Origin: Paracholeplasma vituli
Lineage (GTDB): Bacteria; Bacillota_I; Bacilli_A; Acholeplasmatales; UBA5453
Assembly: GCF_025446935.1 (NCBI RefSeq)
Contig: NZ_JAOEGN010000005.1
Coordinates: 60,010-124,009 of the forward strand
Direction: 5' to 3'
Length of the DNA stretch: 64,000 nt
A program made the position numbers and the translations under genes. Positions 26,411 through 35,537 of the stretch are shown piece after piece. A model generated the notes under the pieces. The model did no database searches. It was not told the origin of the DNA and saw only the letters and a program-made list of their open reading frames with translations. The number at the start of each line of letters is the position of its first letter. Positions within the stretch are counted from its first letter, which is position 1.

Positions 26411-27595
26411 CTAATCCCCACTTTCTAGGAGCGCTTTAAATTCATCCATCCATTCAGGAACAGGTGCAACACGTTTTTCTTTGGTGTATTGTGGATTCTT
26501 GTCTTTCTTATATTCGGGTTCTTTCATGATATATTCATAAGCATCCGCTTCCGTTGTAATTCCTTTTTCCACCAGTGAATGCAAGACTTTTTCTAAGTAG
26601 TTTAAGTTAGGCAGGTCCGTTTTAATTCGTAAACAAATGATGATGACGGCGTTGATTACCCCCACATCGACAGCGTTACGTTCAACGAACTGGCGTATCG
26701 TTTGCAGTGCGAACGCGCTATTTGTCATCTTCGGTGCGTAGTGACTGATTAAATCTTGTGGTGAAAAATCAGATAACTTCGGACGGTCTTCCGATTGCCC
26801 CTTTAAGTCGATTTCAATGGATTCATTACCATTGTGTTTTTCATGGTATCGACTCGAAACCAAATTGATGCGTTCATAAAATAGTGCACTGTGGTCTTCG
26901 TCGTAAGCTTCGACTAAAACTTGTTTCATGTCTTCAAGAGTAAAGCCATAAACATACATAATCGAGGCGATTTGAGTTTGAATTTTTTTTGTAAAAATAC
27001 GTTTCTTTTGCAGTCTAACCGGTAAGATTTCAAAGAGTTGATCGAGTTTAAAATCTTGATTGATGACTACCCCTGCACCAGGTTTACGGGAAACAATGTG
27101 CATCGAAGTCGATACACTATCTAAGGTTTTCACTTGATAGACTTGGTCAAACGACTTCGTGATATTTTCATATCCTTCGCGGCTAACTTCTGGGATGGAG
27201 AAACGTTTAAACAAGAGGTTAAAATTGGATTCTCCAATTTCACTCTTTAAGAAACTGCCTAATATGCCATCTAAGAAGAATTGCTTTGGCGTTAATGGCA
27301 TCGTCAAACGGTACATATAAATCATATCTTTTTGATAAGTTGACAATAACCCCACAGCTTCTAGTTTTCCAAAAGCCTCATTCAAATTTTTTTCTTTGAT
27401 ATTTAAAGCATCCATTAAAAACCCTTTTGGAAAGAGTTCAGATTGATACGTATCTGCGTTTACGAGGGCACTTAAAAACAAGTATAATCCATGACTGTCT
27501 GTGCCAATCAATGGTTGATACAATAACGCTAGGGTAGATGAGTCATCTAGAGACAATGTGCCACTGCCGATGACCCAAAACGATTCATTTTTCAT
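26411..27595 (-). CDS. dnaB: Replication initiation / membrane attachment protein DnaB (DnaD-domain)
   Basis: A 394-residue protein homologous to Firmicutes DnaB. The N-terminal winged-helix part includes ALLYQPLIGTDSHGLYLFLSAL, and a C-terminal DnaD-like domain ends ...LVEKGITTEADAYEYI. With DnaD and DnaI it recruits the replicative helicase. Order dnaB-dnaI-thrS matches Bacillus. AGGTG precedes the ATG. Confidence 0.88.
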   Translation of the reverse strand: MKNESFWVIGSGTLSLDDSSTLALLYQPLIGTDSHGLYLFLSALVNADTYQSELFPKGFLMDALNIKEKNLNEAFGKLEAVGLLSTYQKDMIYMYRLTMPLTPKQFFLDGILGSFLKSEIGESNFNLLFKRFSIPEVSREGYENITKSFDQVYQVKTLDSVSTSMHIVSRKPGAGVVINQDFKLDQLFEILPVRLQKKRIFTKKIQTQIASIMYVYGFTLEDMKQVLVEAYDEDHSALFYERINLVSSRYHEKHNGNESIEIDLKGQSEDRPKLSDFSPQDLISHYAPKMTNSAFALQTIRQFVERNAVDVGVINAVIIICLRIKTDLPNLNYLEKVLHSLVEKGITTEADAYEYIMKEPEYKKDKNPQYTKEKRVAPVPEWMDEFKALLESGD

Positions 27596-27611
27596 GTGAC
27601 ACCTAATTTCT

Positions 27612-27947
27612 TTAGCTAAATTTCTTTTCGTTTAACATCTTTTGTAGTCGTGCATAAATTTCTGCGATAACCGCTTTACGGCGACCAAAGTCGAAGATGT
27701 TTTCGACATTTAAAACGAAGTCAATCGCCGTTTGTTTGCGTTGTAAAGAGACAATTTTCACATCTAAAGTCTCATTCTTACGGTTAAAAATGAGTTCGCC
27801 ATAGGTGTCGTCTTGATACTTGAGTTGATACCCAAAAGCTTTCAAGACAGAAAGTACAGCTTGTTGACATTCTTTGTAGTCATTTTGATACCAACGGGTT
27901 TGAAGACGTGGGTCTTTGTTGGAATCGGTAGTACGGTAAATTGGCAT
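27612..27947 (-). CDS. Hypothetical protein, 111 residues
   Basis: A small soluble protein, basic overall, not recognised. It opens MPIYRTTDSNKDPRLQTRWY and has a predicted alpha/beta pattern with YGELIFNRKNETLDVKIVSL in the middle. It occupies the slot between coaE and dnaB where Bacillus has nrdR, but it has no zinc-ribbon cysteines and no ATP-cone, so it is not NrdR. AGGAGG lies before the ATG, and the tight operon setting supports it as a real gene. Confidence 0.75.
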   Translation of the reverse strand: MPIYRTTDSNKDPRLQTRWYQNDYKECQQAVLSVLKAFGYQLKYQDDTYGELIFNRKNETLDVKIVSLQRKQTAIDFVLNVENIFDFGRRKAVIAEIYARLQKMLNEKKFS

Positions 27948-27957
27948 AGTGGTCCTC

Positions 27958-28536
27958 CTAAATTAATACTTTATCAATGATTTCGTTGACGCGTTCGAGC
28001 GTCTTTGGGATCGTGCCTGAATTGTTAATAACAATGTCAGCACGTTGCATTTTTTCATGTAATGGCATTTGCGCTTCGATGCGCGATTTGGCTTCAGATT
28101 CACTTAAATGGTTTCGAGCCATCAAACGATTGAGTTGCGTAACTGGGTCCACATAGACCACCAAAACCATATCACAAAGAGCTTCACCACCAGTTTCATA
28201 GAGCAATGGAATGTCTAAAACCACCCAGGCATCATTCCCATGATTTGCGATATGTGCCTTCAAGGTTTCATACACTTTAGGGTGAAAGATGTTTTCGAGA
28301 TCTCGCTTTGCTATTGGATCATTAAAGATGAGATCGCCTAGTTTTTTACGATTGATGACACCTTGTTCATTGACGGATGGGAAACGCGCTGTAATCAAAT
28401 CGATTACCGCTCGGTCTTGGTATAGACTGTGAACGATTTGATCCGAATCATATACAGGGAATCCCTTATCTTGAAATTGTTTAGTTACTAATGACTTACC
28501 GGAGGCGATACCACCAGTGATGCCTAAGACTTTCAT
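27958..28536 (-). CDS. coaE: Dephospho-CoA kinase
   Basis: A 192-residue P-loop kinase: Walker A GITGGIASGKS (6-16), DSDQIVHSLY, LDIPLLYETG and a lid region RLMARNHLSESEAKSRIEAQM, the full CoaE set. It catalyses the last step of coenzyme A synthesis. Sits four bases after mutM in the polA operon. Confidence 0.95.
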   Translation of the reverse strand: MKVLGITGGIASGKSLVTKQFQDKGFPVYDSDQIVHSLYQDRAVIDLITARFPSVNEQGVINRKKLGDLIFNDPIAKRDLENIFHPKVYETLKAHIANHGNDAWVVLDIPLLYETGGEALCDMVLVVYVDPVTQLNRLMARNHLSESEAKSRIEAQMPLHEKMQRADIVINNSGTIPKTLERVNEIIDKVLI

Positions 28537-28540
28537 AAGG

Positions 28541-29347
28541 TCACCTCTTTTGACACTTTGTACAATAGAAACTAGAACGGCCGTTGATGACGGTTCTCAC
28601 AATAGGTCTACCGCATGTATCACACGGTTCTGCTTCGCGTTGGTGGACTTTAAGTTTTAATTGGAATCTTCCAGATACACCCAGTTGCGAAACATATGTT
28701 CGAATGGTAGTCCCACCTGATGCGATAGCAGCGTTTAGGATATCAATCCCTGCAAAGACGATTTCCTTAGCTTCTTTTAGCGTGATTTCATCCGTATATC
28801 GATGTGGAATTATCGAGACACGAGCGAGGATTTCATCCGCATAGATGTTACCAATCCCTGCAATCAAGGTTTGATCAAGTAAGGCTGTTTTAATTGAAAT
28901 ATGCTTTTTCTTTAAGGCTTCATAAAAGGCTTTTGGGTCAATATCAAAGGGTTCTTTCCCCAATTGATTTAAAGGTTTAGTGGATAAATAGTTTTGATAC
29001 GTTCTCAAATCGAAGGTGCCGAATTTCCTTGTGTCATGGTATCTCAAGGATAATCCATCCGATAGATGAAAAACAATATGTTCGTGTTTTAAAAGAGGTT
29101 CATCTTCGGTCTTAAAGAAATAGCGCCCTTCCATTCTAAGATGGCTGATTAAGATTACATCTGTCAGCATAAAACAAATGTATTTGCCAAATCTAGTGAT
29201 ATCCAAAATGGTTTGTCCAATGAGTGCACTTCTCGTGTCTTCATCCATCATTCTTTCATAATGAACGTCGATATCACGAATCATTAAACCTTGGATTCTG
29301 TTTTTTAATACCGTTTTAACGGTTTCAACCTCAGGTAGTTCTGGCAT
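28541..29347 (-). CDS. mutM: Formamidopyrimidine-DNA glycosylase (Fpg)
   Basis: A 268-residue enzyme with the catalytic MPELPEVETV N-terminus (Pro2 Schiff-base nucleophile, Glu3), HLRMEGRY, the H2TH segment with DQTLIAGIGNIYADEIL, and a C-terminal four-cysteine zinc finger (CDTCGRP...FYCTKCQ). It removes oxidised purines. It starts one base after the polA stop, so repair synthesis and base excision are co-expressed. Confidence 0.96.
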   Translation of the reverse strand: MPELPEVETVKTVLKNRIQGLMIRDIDVHYERMMDEDTRSALIGQTILDITRFGKYICFMLTDVILISHLRMEGRYFFKTEDEPLLKHEHIVFHLSDGLSLRYHDTRKFGTFDLRTYQNYLSTKPLNQLGKEPFDIDPKAFYEALKKKHISIKTALLDQTLIAGIGNIYADEILARVSIIPHRYTDEITLKEAKEIVFAGIDILNAAIASGGTTIRTYVSQLGVSGRFQLKLKVHQREAEPCDTCGRPIVRTVINGRSSFYCTKCQKR

Positions 29348-29348
29348 A

Positions 29349-31973
29349 TTACTTCAACTCGTACCAGTTCTTACCGGTATCACAAGACGACTCTAATGCA
29401 ACCTTTAAGTGGATTGCCTTTGACATAATCTCAGGGACGACTTTTTGCATCTCTACCAGCTCACTCTCAGGGACTTCTAAGACCAGTTCGTCATGAACCT
29501 GTAATAGAATTCTAGATTTCTTCTTATTTTTATAAATATAAGCATGTAAATCGATCATAGCTTTTTTGATGATGTCTGCCGCAGAACCTTGGATTGGTGC
29601 GTTCATTGCGGTACGTTTACCAAATTCACGGACAGCGTAAATTGGACTTTCTAACTCACCAATGTAACGACGACGATTTAAGATGGTTTTCACATAGCCT
29701 TGTTTGACTGCGTTATCCACCGTTTGTTCCATATATGTTTTAATCTCTGGGTAGATGCTTAAATACTTATCGATAAAGGCTTGAGCATCTCTTGGAGTGG
29801 TATGAATATCTTCGGCTAAACTCCACGCGCCAATCCCGTAAATGATTCCGAAGTTAACGGCTTTGGCCTTGCGACGTTCTTCAGGCGTTACAGTCTCAGA
29901 TCCAAATACTTCTTTAGCTGTTCTGGTATGAATATCTTCTTTTTTATTAAAGGCGTCAATCAATCCAGCAACATTCGCCATATCGGCTAAGACTCTAAGT
30001 TCAATTTGAGAGTAGTCGGCAGATACGAAATAATGATTTGGTTTTGAAGGAACAAACAGTTTTCGAATTTGTCTGCCTTCTTCCGTTCTAATTGGGATAT
30101 TTTGTAAATTCGGTTCAAGAGAAGATAATCGCCCAGTCGCGGTTAAAGCTTGTGCGAAGATGGTATGAACTTTACCGTCTGCGAATATACTTTGTTCAAT
30201 CCCTTCAATGTAGGTTGAATACAGTTTCGTTAACTGACGGTAATCCAAAATCATCGGAATGACCGGATGCTTATCGATTAAGGTGTTTAAAACATCCACG
30301 TTAGTTGAAAGATTCTTAGTCTTGGTTTTCTTTGAAGGATCTAAACCCAAATCTACAAACAGGATTTCTGCTAATTGCTTTGGAGAACCAATATTAAACT
30401 TCTTACCCACCGATTCGTAAATTTGGTGTTCTAAGGTATCGATACGGTTCTTTAAATTAGTCTTTTGTTGTTTAAGTTCATTTTGATCAACGGAAATACC
30501 GCTATACTCCATATCACTTAACACAATCGCGAGTGGCATTTCAATGTTTGTAAATAAATCATAGAGTTCTAGGGTTTTGAGTTTTTCAATCAGTAACGGT
30601 TGTAAGGAGAAAATTGCTTTCGCCTTTTTCGCTACATGACGGCTATATATCGAAAGTTCTGGCAAACCTTTTTTCGCGCCTTTACCATAGATCAGTTCAT
30701 CGTATTCAATGTCTTCATAGTCAAAGGCCATACAAATGACTTTAAAATCTTCTTTCGCAATCTTTTGATGAATGAGATAACTCGATAATAAAAGGTCAAA
30801 TGTGACCCCTTGCAGGTCATATCCAAGCCACTTTAAAGCAGTCCTAAATGCTTTTTGGTCGTAGGTAAGTTTAGGTATTGAGGGGTCACTCAAGTAGAGT
30901 TGAAAGTCTATCGATGCGAGCCCTATGTCTTTTGGAATAAAGTAATTGGTTTCGCCGTCCGATAGACCAAACCCAATGATGTCTGAGGTATGGTAGTTAA
31001 AATCAGCCAATTCAATATGAATGGCCATATTTGGTTTTAATATGGTACTAAACTGATCGTGGTCGGTAATGATTTTGGTGATGAAATCATCTTTGGTTTC
31101 AACTGGTTTATTGAGTTTTTTGATGAATACATGCAGATCCATTTCGTTATAGAAATTGACTAAACCTTCATAGTTCATCTGTTTGCGTTCCAAGTCATGA
31201 AAGTTAAAATCGAGCGGTACATTCAAATCGATGGTAGCGAGCATCTTGGATAAAATGGCTTTATCTTCGTTTTCACGAATACGTTCACCTAGTTTACCTG
31301 AAATTTGATCTTTATTTTGAAGTATATTTTCTAAGGTTTCATATTGTTGTAAAAGTTTAACTGCCGTTTTTTCACCGACACCAGGAACCCCTGGAATGTT
31401 ATCGGATGGGTCACCCATGAGTGCTTTTAAATCAATCATTTGGCTGTGGTGTAGACCATATTTTTCAAAGAAGGTTTTTGGGGTTAAATCCTCAATATCT
31501 GTGACACCCTTTTTAAGTAAATGAATGGTTACTTTGTCATTGATGAGCTGTAACAAGTCACGGTCAGAGGAATAGACCGCTACTTCATAGCCTAAATCAG
31601 CAGCTTCTTTGGATAAAGTACCAATGATATCATCGGCTTCATAACCCGCTAAGGATTCATCCTTGATGTTGAGTTCTTTTAAATATTGATGAATCAAAGG
31701 GATTTGTTGTGCCATTTCTTGTGGCATTGGTGGTCTTCCCGCCTTATAGTCATCAAACGCTTCATGACGTTTGGTTTTTTCTTTGGTATCAAAGGCAACC
31801 AACACATGAGAATAAGGCTGTTGTAAAATCTTATCGACCATGTTGATAAAGCCAAAAAGGGCATTGGTATATACCCCTTGTTTATTTTTCATTAATTCGC
31901 CGCCAGTATAGGCTGTAGCGTAGTAGGCTCTAAAGAATAGAGAGTTCCCATCAATCAAAATTAGTTTTTGCAT
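29349..31973 (-). CDS. polA: DNA polymerase I
   Basis: An 874-residue protein: 5'-3' exonuclease domain (1 to about 290; AGYEADDIIGT, SSDRDLLQL, GDPSDNIPGVPGVGEKTA), a degenerate 3'-5' exonuclease domain (about 310-465), and the polymerase domain with motif A SADYSQIELRVLA, motif B RRKAKAVNFGIIYG and motif C LQVHDELVLEVP. In the proofreading domain the first catalytic Asp reads as His (AIHIEL) and the last acidic position is lost, as in Bacillus-type enzymes, so proofreading is probably absent. First gene of a six-gene operon. Confidence 0.97.
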   Translation of the reverse strand: MQKLILIDGNSLFFRAYYATAYTGGELMKNKQGVYTNALFGFINMVDKILQQPYSHVLVAFDTKEKTKRHEAFDDYKAGRPPMPQEMAQQIPLIHQYLKELNIKDESLAGYEADDIIGTLSKEAADLGYEVAVYSSDRDLLQLINDKVTIHLLKKGVTDIEDLTPKTFFEKYGLHHSQMIDLKALMGDPSDNIPGVPGVGEKTAVKLLQQYETLENILQNKDQISGKLGERIRENEDKAILSKMLATIDLNVPLDFNFHDLERKQMNYEGLVNFYNEMDLHVFIKKLNKPVETKDDFITKIITDHDQFSTILKPNMAIHIELADFNYHTSDIIGFGLSDGETNYFIPKDIGLASIDFQLYLSDPSIPKLTYDQKAFRTALKWLGYDLQGVTFDLLLSSYLIHQKIAKEDFKVICMAFDYEDIEYDELIYGKGAKKGLPELSIYSRHVAKKAKAIFSLQPLLIEKLKTLELYDLFTNIEMPLAIVLSDMEYSGISVDQNELKQQKTNLKNRIDTLEHQIYESVGKKFNIGSPKQLAEILFVDLGLDPSKKTKTKNLSTNVDVLNTLIDKHPVIPMILDYRQLTKLYSTYIEGIEQSIFADGKVHTIFAQALTATGRLSSLEPNLQNIPIRTEEGRQIRKLFVPSKPNHYFVSADYSQIELRVLADMANVAGLIDAFNKKEDIHTRTAKEVFGSETVTPEERRKAKAVNFGIIYGIGAWSLAEDIHTTPRDAQAFIDKYLSIYPEIKTYMEQTVDNAVKQGYVKTILNRRRYIGELESPIYAVREFGKRTAMNAPIQGSAADIIKKAMIDLHAYIYKNKKKSRILLQVHDELVLEVPESELVEMQKVVPEIMSKAIHLKVALESSCDTGKNWYELK

Positions 31974-31992
31974 AATTGTCTCCCTTATATGT

Positions 31993-32001
31993 ATTTTAAC
32001 A
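31993..32001 (-). promoter_or_regulatory. Extended -10 promoter of the polA operon
   Basis: TGTTAAAAT on the minus strand, 20 bases before the polA ATG; no good -35. Confidence 0.4.
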
Positions 32002-32055
32002 TATACATTTCGAATACTTTTCCACCAATATTGTGGGTAAATCCCCTTTTAAGAG

Positions 32056-32089
32056 AAAAAAAGCCAAGTTAGTTAGAATCTAAATTGGC
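32056..32089 (-). terminator. Terminator after ffh
   Basis: GCCAA pairs with TTGGC around a loop that contains the ffh stop codon, followed by seven T residues on the minus strand. The 5' arm lies in the last ffh codons. Confidence 0.65.
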
Positions 32090-33476
32090 CTTTATTTTTG
32101 CCTTTTCCTTTTTTCATCTTGGGTTGAGGCATCAACTTAGACGGGTCTTTTTGAACGTTTTTCATGTCAGATTCAGACATTTTTGACATTTGTTTCGCCA
32201 TTTGTTTTTGTTGGTCTAACGCTTGTCTTAAACGGTTAACATCGGCAACTTGAACCCCTGCACCATTGGCAATACGGGTTCTTCTTCGTGAGGAATCCTC
32301 AATTAATTTTGGATTTTTACGTTCTGCTTCAGTCATGGAATGGATGATGACAGACATTTTTTCAAACTGTTTGTCATCGACATTATTCAAAGCATCTTTA
32401 TATTTTCCAACCCCAGGTATAAAGCCTAAGATTTTGGAAATAGAACCCATGCGTTTAATCATCTTAAACTGCTTGAGTAAGTCATTGTAGTTGTAAGTCC
32501 CTGACATCATCTTTTCCATCATGTCCATGGCTTCATCTTCATCGATGTTTTGGGTAGCGGATTCAATTAAGGTTAAAACGTCTCCCATCCCTAGAATACG
32601 GGAGGCCATACGTTCAGGGTGGAATACTTCAAATGCATCCATTTTTTCGCCATTGGATGCGAATTTAATTGGAATTTGTGAGATTTCTCGAATCGATAAA
32701 GCGGCACCACCACGTGTATCCCCATCGAGTTTAGTAATGATTGCACCCGTAGTGTTTAACTGTTCGTGGAAACTTTGTGCAACGGTTGCTGCTACTTGAC
32801 CAGTCATCGCGTCAACGGTAAGTAGTATTTCATCTGGTTTCGCAATTTCTTTTACGTCAATGAGTTCTTGCATCATCTCAGCGTCAATATTTAAACGTCC
32901 AGCGGTATCGATGATTACAACGTCATATAAATTATCTTTCGCATACTTCAATCCATTTTTGACAATGGTTTGGGCTTTAATCAAACCTTCTTGATAGACA
33001 AAAATATCGAGTTGTTTCCCTAAGGTCATCAACTGGTCAATCGCAGCCGGACGATAAATATCGGCTGCAATAAACATGACTTTCTTCTTCTCTGTTTTAC
33101 GGATAAAAGCACCCAATTTACCGATTGCAGTTGTCTTACCTGTACCTTGCAGACCCACCGTCATGATGGTGGTTAACCCTGAGGCTTTATAACTGATACC
33201 AACCGTTTCATCACCCATGACACGTTTGAGTTCATCGAAAACGATTTTGACAACTTGTTGTCCCGGATTTAATCCCGATAAAATCTTTTGTCCTAAAGCT
33301 TTCTCTTTGACATTATTGGTAAATTGACGAATGACTTTTAAGTTAACGTCCGCTTCTAATAAGGATAAGCGGACTTCACGCATCATTTCATCAATATCGG
33401 TTTCATTTAATTTTCCCTTGCCGGTTATACGGCGCATTGCCATCTGTAGACGGCTACTTAAACTATCAAATGCCAT
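32073..33476 (-). CDS. ffh: Signal recognition particle protein Ffh
   Basis: A 467-residue SRP54: N domain, GTPase G domain with GLQGTGKTT (about 107-115), DTAGRL and TKLDGDTRGGAAL, and a methionine-rich M domain (about 300-440) ending in a Lys/Gly-rich tail. With SRP RNA it targets nascent membrane proteins to FtsY. Its ATG shares one base with the ylxM stop (TAATG). Confidence 0.97.
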   Translation of the reverse strand: MAFDSLSSRLQMAMRRITGKGKLNETDIDEMMREVRLSLLEADVNLKVIRQFTNNVKEKALGQKILSGLNPGQQVVKIVFDELKRVMGDETVGISYKASGLTTIMTVGLQGTGKTTAIGKLGAFIRKTEKKKVMFIAADIYRPAAIDQLMTLGKQLDIFVYQEGLIKAQTIVKNGLKYAKDNLYDVVIIDTAGRLNIDAEMMQELIDVKEIAKPDEILLTVDAMTGQVAATVAQSFHEQLNTTGAIITKLDGDTRGGAALSIREISQIPIKFASNGEKMDAFEVFHPERMASRILGMGDVLTLIESATQNIDEDEAMDMMEKMMSGTYNYNDLLKQFKMIKRMGSISKILGFIPGVGKYKDALNNVDDKQFEKMSVIIHSMTEAERKNPKLIEDSSRRRTRIANGAGVQVADVNRLRQALDQQKQMAKQMSKMSESDMKNVQKDPSKLMPQPKMKKGKGKNKGQFRF

Positions 33477-33793
33477 TATACGTCATCCATTTCTGCTAGT
33501 TTTTCTAAATATTGAACATCACCAGTTTGTTCATATTGTTTAAGTAAATCTAAGCGGTTATTTTTACGAATCAAGAGTTTCAGTTTTTCTTCATAGTTTT
33601 CTAAGTGTTGAATCGCAGTATTTAACTGATCAAACACAGCATTACGGGAGACTCCAAATTCGCTCGCAATCTCTGCTAATGAGAAATCATTTTGATAATA
33701 CGCAACAAAATACGCTTGTTGTTTATCGGTCAACAATACGCCATAAAGTTCATAGAGTTGGTTGAGTCGTTCTGTTTTGGCTAATTGGTCCAT
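33476..33793 (-). CDS. ylxM: YlxM/p13 family SRP-associated DNA-binding-like protein
   Basis: A 105-residue protein with the helix-turn-helix DFSLAEIASEFGVSRNAVFDQLN characteristic of YlxM (UPF0122). YlxM binds the SRP and stimulates its GTPases in streptococci. It lies between ftsY and ffh with one-base TAATG overlaps on both sides, giving full translational coupling. Confidence 0.93.
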   Translation of the reverse strand: MDQLAKTERLNQLYELYGVLLTDKQQAYFVAYYQNDFSLAEIASEFGVSRNAVFDQLNTAIQHLENYEEKLKLLIRKNNRLDLLKQYEQTGDVQYLEKLAEMDDV

Positions 33794-34761
33794 TATTCTG
33801 CTCCGAAGAAGTCTGCGAATAAACCGTAGATGTATTCTTCAATGTCAAACAGGACTAAATCATCGATTTTTTCACCTAAACCGATGTATTTAATCGGTAA
33901 TTTATAAAGATGCCTAATCGCTAAGACGATACCACCTTTCGCAGATCCATCCATTTTAGTCAGGATGATGCCTGTTACTTTGGTCACTTCTTTAAAAATT
34001 TCAGCTTGTTTTAAGCCATTTTGACCTGTGGTCGCGTCAATGACCAAGAGGGTTTCACGTAAACCATTTGGCATTTCTTTTTCAATGACTCGACGCATTT
34101 TATCGAGTTCATTCATAAGATTCACTTTATTTTGAAGACGACCTGCGGTATCACATAAGATGACATCATAATGTTCTTTCTTGGCTTTCTGCAACGCATC
34201 ATAAATGACTGATGACGGGTCAGAACCTGGTTCTTTCGCAAAAAAATCCACTTTAGCCCGTTCTGCCCAAACGCGTAATTGTTCAATGGCTCCGGCTCTG
34301 AAGGTATCCCCAGCTACAACCAAGACCTTCTTCTTATCTAATCTTAGTTGGTGTGCAAGTTTTCCAATCGAAGTGGTTTTCCCAACGCCGTTAACACCCA
34401 CGATGAGGTAAATATTGGTTTCATGATCGACATAATCCAAGTCAGCGATGACGATCTCATCTTGAAGGTAGATTTTGAACATTTCATCCACGATCATCTC
34501 TTCAATCTCTTTCGGGTCAGTCACGTTGTTTAATTTCATCTTACGTCTTAAGGTATCAATAAAATACAAAACCGTGTCGACCCCAAGGTCTGCTTGGATA
34601 AAGATATCTTCAAGTTCTAGAAAGAAATCTTCCCCTAAGGATTGGTTTTGTTCAATTAATCGCTTTAAATTACCCAAAACCTCTTTCGATTTGTGTAATC
34701 CAAGTGCATACTTTTCATTTTTCTTTGTATTTTTTTTGAATAAATTTTTAAAAAAGCCCAT
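33793..34761 (-). CDS. ftsY: Signal recognition particle receptor FtsY
   Basis: A 322-residue SRP GTPase: short basic N-terminus MGFFKNLFKKNTKKN in place of a long acidic A domain, NG domain with GVNGVGKTTSIGKLA (about 124-138), GDTFRAGAIEQL, DTAGRLQNK and TKMDGSAKGGI. AGGAG precedes the ATG. First gene of ftsY-ylxM-ffh. Confidence 0.97.
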   Translation of the reverse strand: MGFFKNLFKKNTKKNEKYALGLHKSKEVLGNLKRLIEQNQSLGEDFFLELEDIFIQADLGVDTVLYFIDTLRRKMKLNNVTDPKEIEEMIVDEMFKIYLQDEIVIADLDYVDHETNIYLIVGVNGVGKTTSIGKLAHQLRLDKKKVLVVAGDTFRAGAIEQLRVWAERAKVDFFAKEPGSDPSSVIYDALQKAKKEHYDVILCDTAGRLQNKVNLMNELDKMRRVIEKEMPNGLRETLLVIDATTGQNGLKQAEIFKEVTKVTGIILTKMDGSAKGGIVLAIRHLYKLPIKYIGLGEKIDDLVLFDIEEYIYGLFADFFGAE

Positions 34762-34781
34762 AGGTTCAACTCCTAGATGTT

Positions 34782-34790
34782 ATTATAACA
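34782..34790 (-). promoter_or_regulatory. Extended -10 promoter of ftsY
   Basis: TGTTATAAT on the minus strand, 20 bases before the start codon; no convincing -35. Confidence 0.5.
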
Positions 34791-34820
34791 TAGTTCTAAA
34801 TATCTACATACGTAAAGGTG

Positions 34821-34847
34821 AAAAAAAATGGCTTTTTTAGAGCCATT
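34821..34847 (-). terminator. Terminator after tpx
   Basis: AATGGCT-N7-AGCCATT followed by an eight-T run on the minus strand; overlaps the tpx stop codon. Confidence 0.85.
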
Positions 34848-35346
34848 ATTGATTCAGAAATCCATTAAGAAATGCGAATAGTTGATCGTAATTCGGGTGT
34901 TGCGACATTTCGTCTAAGTATTCAACATAGACTACTTCGCGGTTTTCATTTAAGACAAATACGGATCTCGCAAGTAATCTCAATTCTTCAATATGAACGC
35001 CATATTTCCAAGCGAAATCAAGTTGTTGGTAGTCTGATAGGGTAATGATGTTATCCAAACCTTCTGCTCCACACCAACGGCGTTGTGCAAAGGGTAAGTC
35101 ATTCGAGATGGTAAGTACGGTAATGTCTTTATAACTCGCTAATTGTTCATTGATTTTACGTGTTTGTAATGAACAAACACCAGTATCTAGAGATGGTACT
35201 ACGTTTAATACGATGGTTTCAGTCTTAAAATCAGAAAGGTGTTTAGCCTCTAAATTATTATCCACGACATTGAACTCAGGTGCGAGGTCGCCAACTTTAA
35301 GGGGTTGTCCTAAAACAGTAATGGGTTTTTGTTTAAATGTTTTCAT
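34846..35346 (-). CDS. tpx: Thiol peroxidase (Tpx, atypical 2-Cys peroxiredoxin)
   Basis: A 166-residue peroxiredoxin. VPSLDTGVCSLQTR carries the peroxidatic Cys near 60 (with the Tpx-type Thr/Ser context) and RRWCGAEG the resolving Cys near 94. It reduces hydroperoxides using thioredoxin. Monocistronic with its own promoter; AGGAGG lies before the ATG. Confidence 0.95.
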   Translation of the reverse strand: MKTFKQKPITVLGQPLKVGDLAPEFNVVDNNLEAKHLSDFKTETIVLNVVPSLDTGVCSLQTRKINEQLASYKDITVLTISNDLPFAQRRWCGAEGLDNIITLSDYQQLDFAWKYGVHIEELRLLARSVFVLNENREVVYVEYLDEMSQHPNYDQLFAFLNGFLNQ

Positions 35347-35372
35347 CTTTAATCCTCCTACGATTTAACTAC

Positions 35373-35401
35373 ATTATATGCGGTTTAAATTCGGATATCA
35401 A
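35373..35401 (-). promoter_or_regulatory. Promoter of tpx
   Basis: TTGATA (35396-35401), 17 bases, TATAAT (35373-35378) on the minus strand. Confidence 0.75.
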
Positions 35402-35409
35402 ACGAAACG

Positions 35410-35486
35410 AAAAAAACCCCCTTGTTGTCGAAGGGGGGTTAGGGGAAGGTGTGTCGGGGTACACACCATTTCGATATTGCTATCTA
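35410..35486 (-). ncRNA. Candidate small RNA with unpaired C-rich stretches, or extended topA terminator
   Basis: Downstream of a promoter-like pair at 35492-35520 the minus strand holds a hairpin GGTGTGT-ACCCCG-ACACACC (35448-35467), a single-stranded TTCCCCTAACC, then a strong terminator (CCCCC-rich stem 35417-35437 followed by seven T residues). Loops and linker present C-rich runs complementary to Shine-Dalgarno sequences, as in Firmicutes sRNAs of the RsaE type. It could instead simply be the end of the topA transcript. Confidence 0.4.
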
Positions 35487-35491
35487 TTTTT

Positions 35492-35520
35492 ATATTATCA
35501 TGCTATCTACATATTGTAAA
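35492..35520 (-). promoter_or_regulatory. Candidate promoter of the small RNA
   Basis: TTTACA (35515-35520), 17 bases, TAATAT (35492-35497), situated just past the topA stop codon on the same strand. Confidence 0.4.
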
Positions 35521-35537
35521 GAAATGAAACTTAAGAA

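Noticed and set aside
35337..35519. 60-codon plus-strand frame across the tpx-topA gap
   Set aside because: It runs through the tpx promoter and the hairpins of the candidate small RNA, with no ribosome site or recognisable composition.
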